Source: a virus. Taken from it: a DNA stretch of 21,686 nucleotides. The stretch lies in the IMG/VR virus record IMGVR_UViG_3300033148_010261, positions 1-21,686 of that record, one strand, 5' to 3'. The translations under genes were made by a program, and so were the position numbers. The notes beneath the pieces are model-generated. The model did not search any database and was not told the origin of the DNA. It saw only the letters and a program-made list of their open reading frames with translations. This document shows, piece by piece, positions 19,261-21,686 of this stretch (within the stretch, counting starts at the first letter, position 1; each line of letters opens with the position of its first letter).

Positions 19261-19445
19261 TTAACCTACCTCCCACCATGTAACCTACCTCCTCGATATC
19301 CAGTGAGAAAATGGTGGTTTTTTCTTCAGTAACCTACCGTATCTTGGGTAACCTACCTTGGTAACCTACCACATGTCGTGTAACCTACCTCCATACACAC
19401 CTAGGGTTAAACTAACCACATCCAGAAGCGAATTGGTAACCTACC
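19261..19445. repeat. Paired GTAACCTACC repeats (iterons)
   Basis: Perfect copies at 19280, 19329, 19348, 19361, 19380 and 19436, and TTAACCTACC at 19261. Three pairs are exactly 19 bp apart (19261/19280, 19329/19348, 19361/19380), each with a different 9-base spacer. Looser AACCTACC copies lie at 19112, 19153 and 19641. An initiator or partition protein bound at pairs of sites would fit. The repeat region has no believable gene on either strand. Confidence 0.85.
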
Positions 19446-19550
19446 AGTGCATGTAAGTTGTTGATAAGGTTGAGTTTATGCATACCCAGCCTGCCTCCCC
19501 ACCAACCCCCTTAACTTCTACCCCAGTTATCCTACAACCATCCCCATTCT

Positions 19551-19592
19551 TTACACCAGCTTAGAACCATTCTAAATTAAAAACTGGTGTAA
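19551..19592. other. Nested hairpin / cruciform
   Basis: TTACACCAG (19551-19559) pairs with CTGGTGTAA (19584-19592); inside it TTAGAA pairs with TTCTAA (19561-19575). No T run follows, so it is not a clear terminator. Confidence 0.6.
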
Positions 19593-19693
19593 CTTAATAA
19601 CCACTATAACTACCCCCCTCTACACTACCTACCACTATATAACCTACCTCTACCTACTACCTCCCCTTTATATATAACCACATACCTTGTATG

Positions 19694-19825
19694 CTAAACC
19701 ATTACTCTATACCATGCTATAGTAAACCTAGATATATTTGTATAAAAGAATACCTCTACCATATACTTGACCAAAGAAAGTAAACCCTGTAACCCCCTCT
19801 TTGCAGGTAATCCATAAAATCTCAT
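19694..19825 (-). CDS. Small basic protein, 43 aa
   Basis: ATG at 19825 overlaps the stop of the upstream gene (ATGA), with GGGGGAAG before it. It encodes MRFYGLPAKRG... rich in aromatic and basic residues, with an amphipathic centre (LLSLVKYMVEVFF). A longer TTG-started frame would conflict with the upstream gene. It is the last gene of the leftward chain before the repeat region. Family unknown. Confidence 0.6.
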   Translation of the reverse strand: MRFYGLPAKRGLQGLLSLVKYMVEVFFYTNISRFTIAWYRVMV

Positions 19826-19980
19826 TTCTTCCCCCAATCCATATTTAAAAGCTCTGCTCCTGCCCACATAAAACATAAGGTGAATACCAGTAACCAAAAA
19901 AGTCTACCTTCTTGTATGCTTATAACTATGGATACCCCACAAAAGACTTCCAGTATACCAAACATAAACTTTTCTGCCAT
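19822..19980 (-). CDS. Small membrane protein, 52 aa
   Basis: AAAGGAGG lies 7 bases before ATG at 19980. Two hydrophobic helices are seen: FMFGILEVFCGVSIVIS (5-21) and LFWLLVFTLCFMWAGAELL (27-45), ending in DWGKK. Strong ribosome site and coupling to the next gene support it. The role is unknown. Confidence 0.7.
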   Translation of the reverse strand: MAEKFMFGILEVFCGVSIVISIQEGRLFWLLVFTLCFMWAGAELLNMDWGKK

Positions 19981-20063
19981 TTTCAATCCCTCCTTTGCTC
20001 AGACCCCAAAATTTCATTCTTTCTCTCTTTCCATCTCAGAGTCCTTAAACTTTTTTCCACTCT

Positions 20064-20366
20064 TCATTCCTTAAACTTCTCAACCCCAAACATTTTTCCA
20101 GCTCCCCCAGCCTTGCACCAAAGCTCTACCTTTTCCTCCGAACCCCAACAACCTATAGGTAACTCATTAAGAACAAACATAACCCAATCATGAATATGTG
20201 CCTGATTCACTTCATCTGCCCTCGTTATAGCCCCTACAAGATCATTCTTCAACACAGCAGTTAAAAACCCTCCAGGACGAACCCCTCTCTCTACATATAA
20301 CCGCATCCCATATCTCATATGTTTAGGTATCCTTAAATAATTAATACCATATGTACTTTCCGTCAT
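20064..20366 (-). CDS. Conserved phage-type hypothetical, 100 aa
   Basis: The pattern YLRIPKHMRYGMRLYVERG, then RPGGFLTAVLKNDLVGAI and ADEVNQ, then PIGCWGS, is one I associate with a widespread small phage protein of unknown function. It has no membrane part. Start overlaps the upstream gene by 4 bases. Confidence 0.75.
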   Translation of the reverse strand: MTESTYGINYLRIPKHMRYGMRLYVERGVRPGGFLTAVLKNDLVGAITRADEVNQAHIHDWVMFVLNELPIGCWGSEEKVELWCKAGGAGKMFGVEKFKE

Positions 20367-20683
20367 CTTTCTCCTCCTAAACGCTTTCTTTTTCCATTCA
20401 TTACATCATATGAATAATTAATCATTTCTTTAATGAAATCACAAGCCTCCTTCCCAAAAACTTCCAATATATAATCATGCAAACTTCTTCCCTCCTTCAT
20501 CTCATAACCCTTCGCGGAAGAAAGCCAACTTTCAAACCCCAATAAATCAAAATCATAAACACCACAAGCCAAAGTCACCATACTAAAAAAAGAGTTATGT
20601 ACCCCAAAATGTTTCTTAAACCCTTTCTTTATTTCAGTAACTTCTGCCACCAACATATTATGCCCTTTATTTTTCTCTTTCAT
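20363..20683 (-). CDS. Hypothetical protein, 106 aa
   Basis: Not recognised. Mostly helical, with aromatic residues (GVYDFDLLGFESWLSSAKGY). GGAGG lies 8 bases before ATG, within the end of the Cys-rich gene. There is no export signal. Confidence 0.65.
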   Translation of the reverse strand: MKEKNKGHNMLVAEVTEIKKGFKKHFGVHNSFFSMVTLACGVYDFDLLGFESWLSSAKGYEMKEGRSLHDYILEVFGKEACDFIKEMINYSYDVMNGKRKRLGGER

Positions 20684-20855
20684 CTTTTAAACCTCCAACA
20701 GGAAAAGTACCTGCCTCTATTTTTCTTAAAATGTTCTTACCTCCACACTCATCTGTCCCGCGCATAGGACAATCTTGACATGCAGATATCCCCCAAAACT
20801 GAACCAACCAACAATCTGAAGTCAGACCACTTTGCTTAATAACCTTTGTCTTCAT
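20667..20855 (-). CDS. Cys-rich small protein, 62 aa
   Basis: VQFWGISACQDCPMRGTDEC holds C26, C29 and C37, followed by GGKNI. The arrangement CxxC-x7-C looks like a small metal or iron-sulfur site seen in other small phage and bacterial proteins. GGGAGGG precedes ATG. Confidence 0.7.
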   Translation of the reverse strand: MKTKVIKQSGLTSDCWLVQFWGISACQDCPMRGTDECGGKNILRKIEAGTFPVGGLKDEREK

Positions 20856-20869
20856 TTTCCCTCCCTTCT

Positions 20870-21112
20870 TTATTCAAAAAACTTATCCCATTCATGACTA
20901 AACCTATCTAAAAGCTTCTTTGACCCAAATTCCTTTGCTGCAAGAATTAAAACATCAATTAACCCTTCATAAAAAATCGAATATTCCTTATCCAAACACT
21001 GATCCTCTTTATTCCAGATCCTTAAAAAAATAAGGTCAATACCTCCCATTTTAGAAAACTCCACAGTTTCTTTCTCTGCACCATCCTCATATAAAACATA
21101 TTCTTTCTTCAT
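20870..21112 (-). CDS. Hypothetical protein, 80 aa
   Basis: Not recognised. It is acidic, with VEFSKMGGIDLIFLRIWNKE in the centre and a helical end. It starts in the tail of the upstream gene (4-base overlap). Confidence 0.6.
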   Translation of the reverse strand: MKKEYVLYEDGAEKETVEFSKMGGIDLIFLRIWNKEDQCLDKEYSIFYEGLIDVLILAAKEFGSKKLLDRFSHEWDKFFE

Positions 21113-21543
21113 TTCCCTGCCTCCTCGACTTCCTTCGGAATAAAAATTTCATCTGCCACAATTACTTCTGCATCACAGTAATTACCACCAACTACCCTAG
21201 CCTTTCGATACTTCACTTTCACACATTTTACATCACCTCTTGATAACTCAACAAAATCTGCAACCTCAGCATCCTTCTTCCTTTTGTAAATATGCCATCC
21301 TGAAAAATAAAAATCCGAAGAACCCCTACATTTAATTTTAAAATCAGTATTAGCCAATAACCACACTCCTTTTGGTCTTTTTTCATGACTAATAAAAGGG
21401 TTACTACTAACAAGCATACAACCAGCACTCCAGGAATAAACAAAAAAACCATAAAGATTTCCTGATGAGTCTACCCTAAAAGTCTTATAACCTTCTCCAG
21501 ATCTACCTTTAGGAAATTTCTCATAAATTGAAACTAAACACAT
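21109..21543 (-). CDS. Phage-type hypothetical protein, 144 aa
   Basis: Begins MCLVSIYEKFPKG, similar to small phage proteins that start MCLV. Beta-rich, with GWHIYKRKKDAEVA near residue 82-95. No catalytic motif was found. AGGAGG lies 6-7 bases before ATG, inside the end of the partial gene upstream. Confidence 0.7.
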   Translation of the reverse strand: MCLVSIYEKFPKGRSGEGYKTFRVDSSGNLYGFFVYSWSAGCMLVSSNPFISHEKRPKGVWLLANTDFKIKCRGSSDFYFSGWHIYKRKKDAEVADFVELSRGDVKCVKVKYRKARVVGGNYCDAEVIVADEIFIPKEVEEAGK

Positions 21544-21544
21544 A

Positions 21545-21686
21545 TCAACCTCCTAACTTTTTAATTATCTTAAACTCACCAACATAAAAGTCCTCTCTTG
21601 CTTCTTCCCGCCGAATAACTTCATATTTATCATCAAACACCATAACACCATCATAACCAACTAAACCAATATCTTCATCAGCATAA
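21545..21686 (-). CDS. Partial protein, last 46 residues
   Basis: The frame is open from the right edge to TGA at 21545-21547. The end reads DDKYEVIRREEAREDFYVG and then EFKIIKKLGG. Too little is seen for a family. The next gene starts 1 base after the stop. Confidence 0.55.
   Translation of the reverse strand, partial: YADEDIGLVGYDGVMVFDDKYEVIRREEAREDFYVGEFKIIKKLGG

Noticed and set aside
19981-20063. A 17-codon minus-strand frame between 20064 and 19981
   Set aside because: Too short to judge and the purine run next to it gives a ribosome-like site by chance.
19880-20193. Plus-strand frames in the right-hand chain
   Set aside because: Opposite genes with strong ribosome sites and coupled overlaps.
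21228-21452. 74-aa minus-strand frame inside the 144-aa gene
   Set aside because: Out-of-frame shadow of the larger gene with a supported start.

Overview
The window looks like part of the genome of a tailed dsDNA phage or a large prophage from an AT-rich bacterial host. Evidence: tightly packed, mostly co-oriented small genes with strong GGAGG-type ribosome sites and 1-14 base overlaps; a family A DNA polymerase; an HNH/IS110-type protein; an MT-A70 adenine methylase; a lysis group (M15 peptidase, holin, lytic transglycosylase); and many short unknown genes of the sort that fill phage early regions. No terminase, portal, capsid or tail gene is visible, so the structural half lies elsewhere. 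A predicted lipoprotein and two matches to the sigma-54 (-24/-12) consensus hint at a host with an outer membrane and RpoN, but this is inference. No tRNA, rRNA or CRISPR array was seen.

Layout. Positions 1-4502 (leftward): a partial TIM-barrel-like protein, an unknown, a sulfotransferase-like protein, a GT-B glycosyltransferase and the DNA polymerase. Positions 4507-5861: an HNH + Transposase_20 protein with a 36-bp tandem repeat array on each side. Positions 5862-8255: two small genes, a clamp-loader-delta-like protein, an unknown and a sigma-factor-like protein, with two recognisable promoters. Positions 8367-12913: lysis and cell-wall genes, the adenine methylase, a Myb-like/metallophosphoesterase protein and a lipoprotein. 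Positions 12914-13514: divergent promoters and a lone rightward gene for a secreted JAMM-domain protein. Positions 13578-17623: a leftward chain of small, mostly unrecognised genes, including zinc-ribbon, HAD-like and repeat-linked cassette genes.

Positions 17595-19690 form a regulatory and replication-like centre. It holds two near-identical 35-bp palindromes (each reading as back-to-back sigma-54 promoters), GTAAGTTATTGAT repeats, a 63-bp imperfect palindrome, a rightward three-gene operon with a consensus promoter and terminator, a pair of 28-bp inverted repeats, three AT-rich 17-mers and paired GTAACCTACC repeats. Positions 19694-21686 begin another leftward chain of small phage genes that runs in from beyond the right edge.

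How the parts may work together: the polymerase, delta-like protein and origin-like repeats suggest partly self-directed replication. The sigma-like factor and unusual promoters suggest staged transcription. The methylase could mark the DNA, and the holin, peptidase and transglycosylase open the host envelope. The most novel part is the HNH-Transposase_20 gene with its paired arrays; next come the twin palindromes and the inverted-repeat module.
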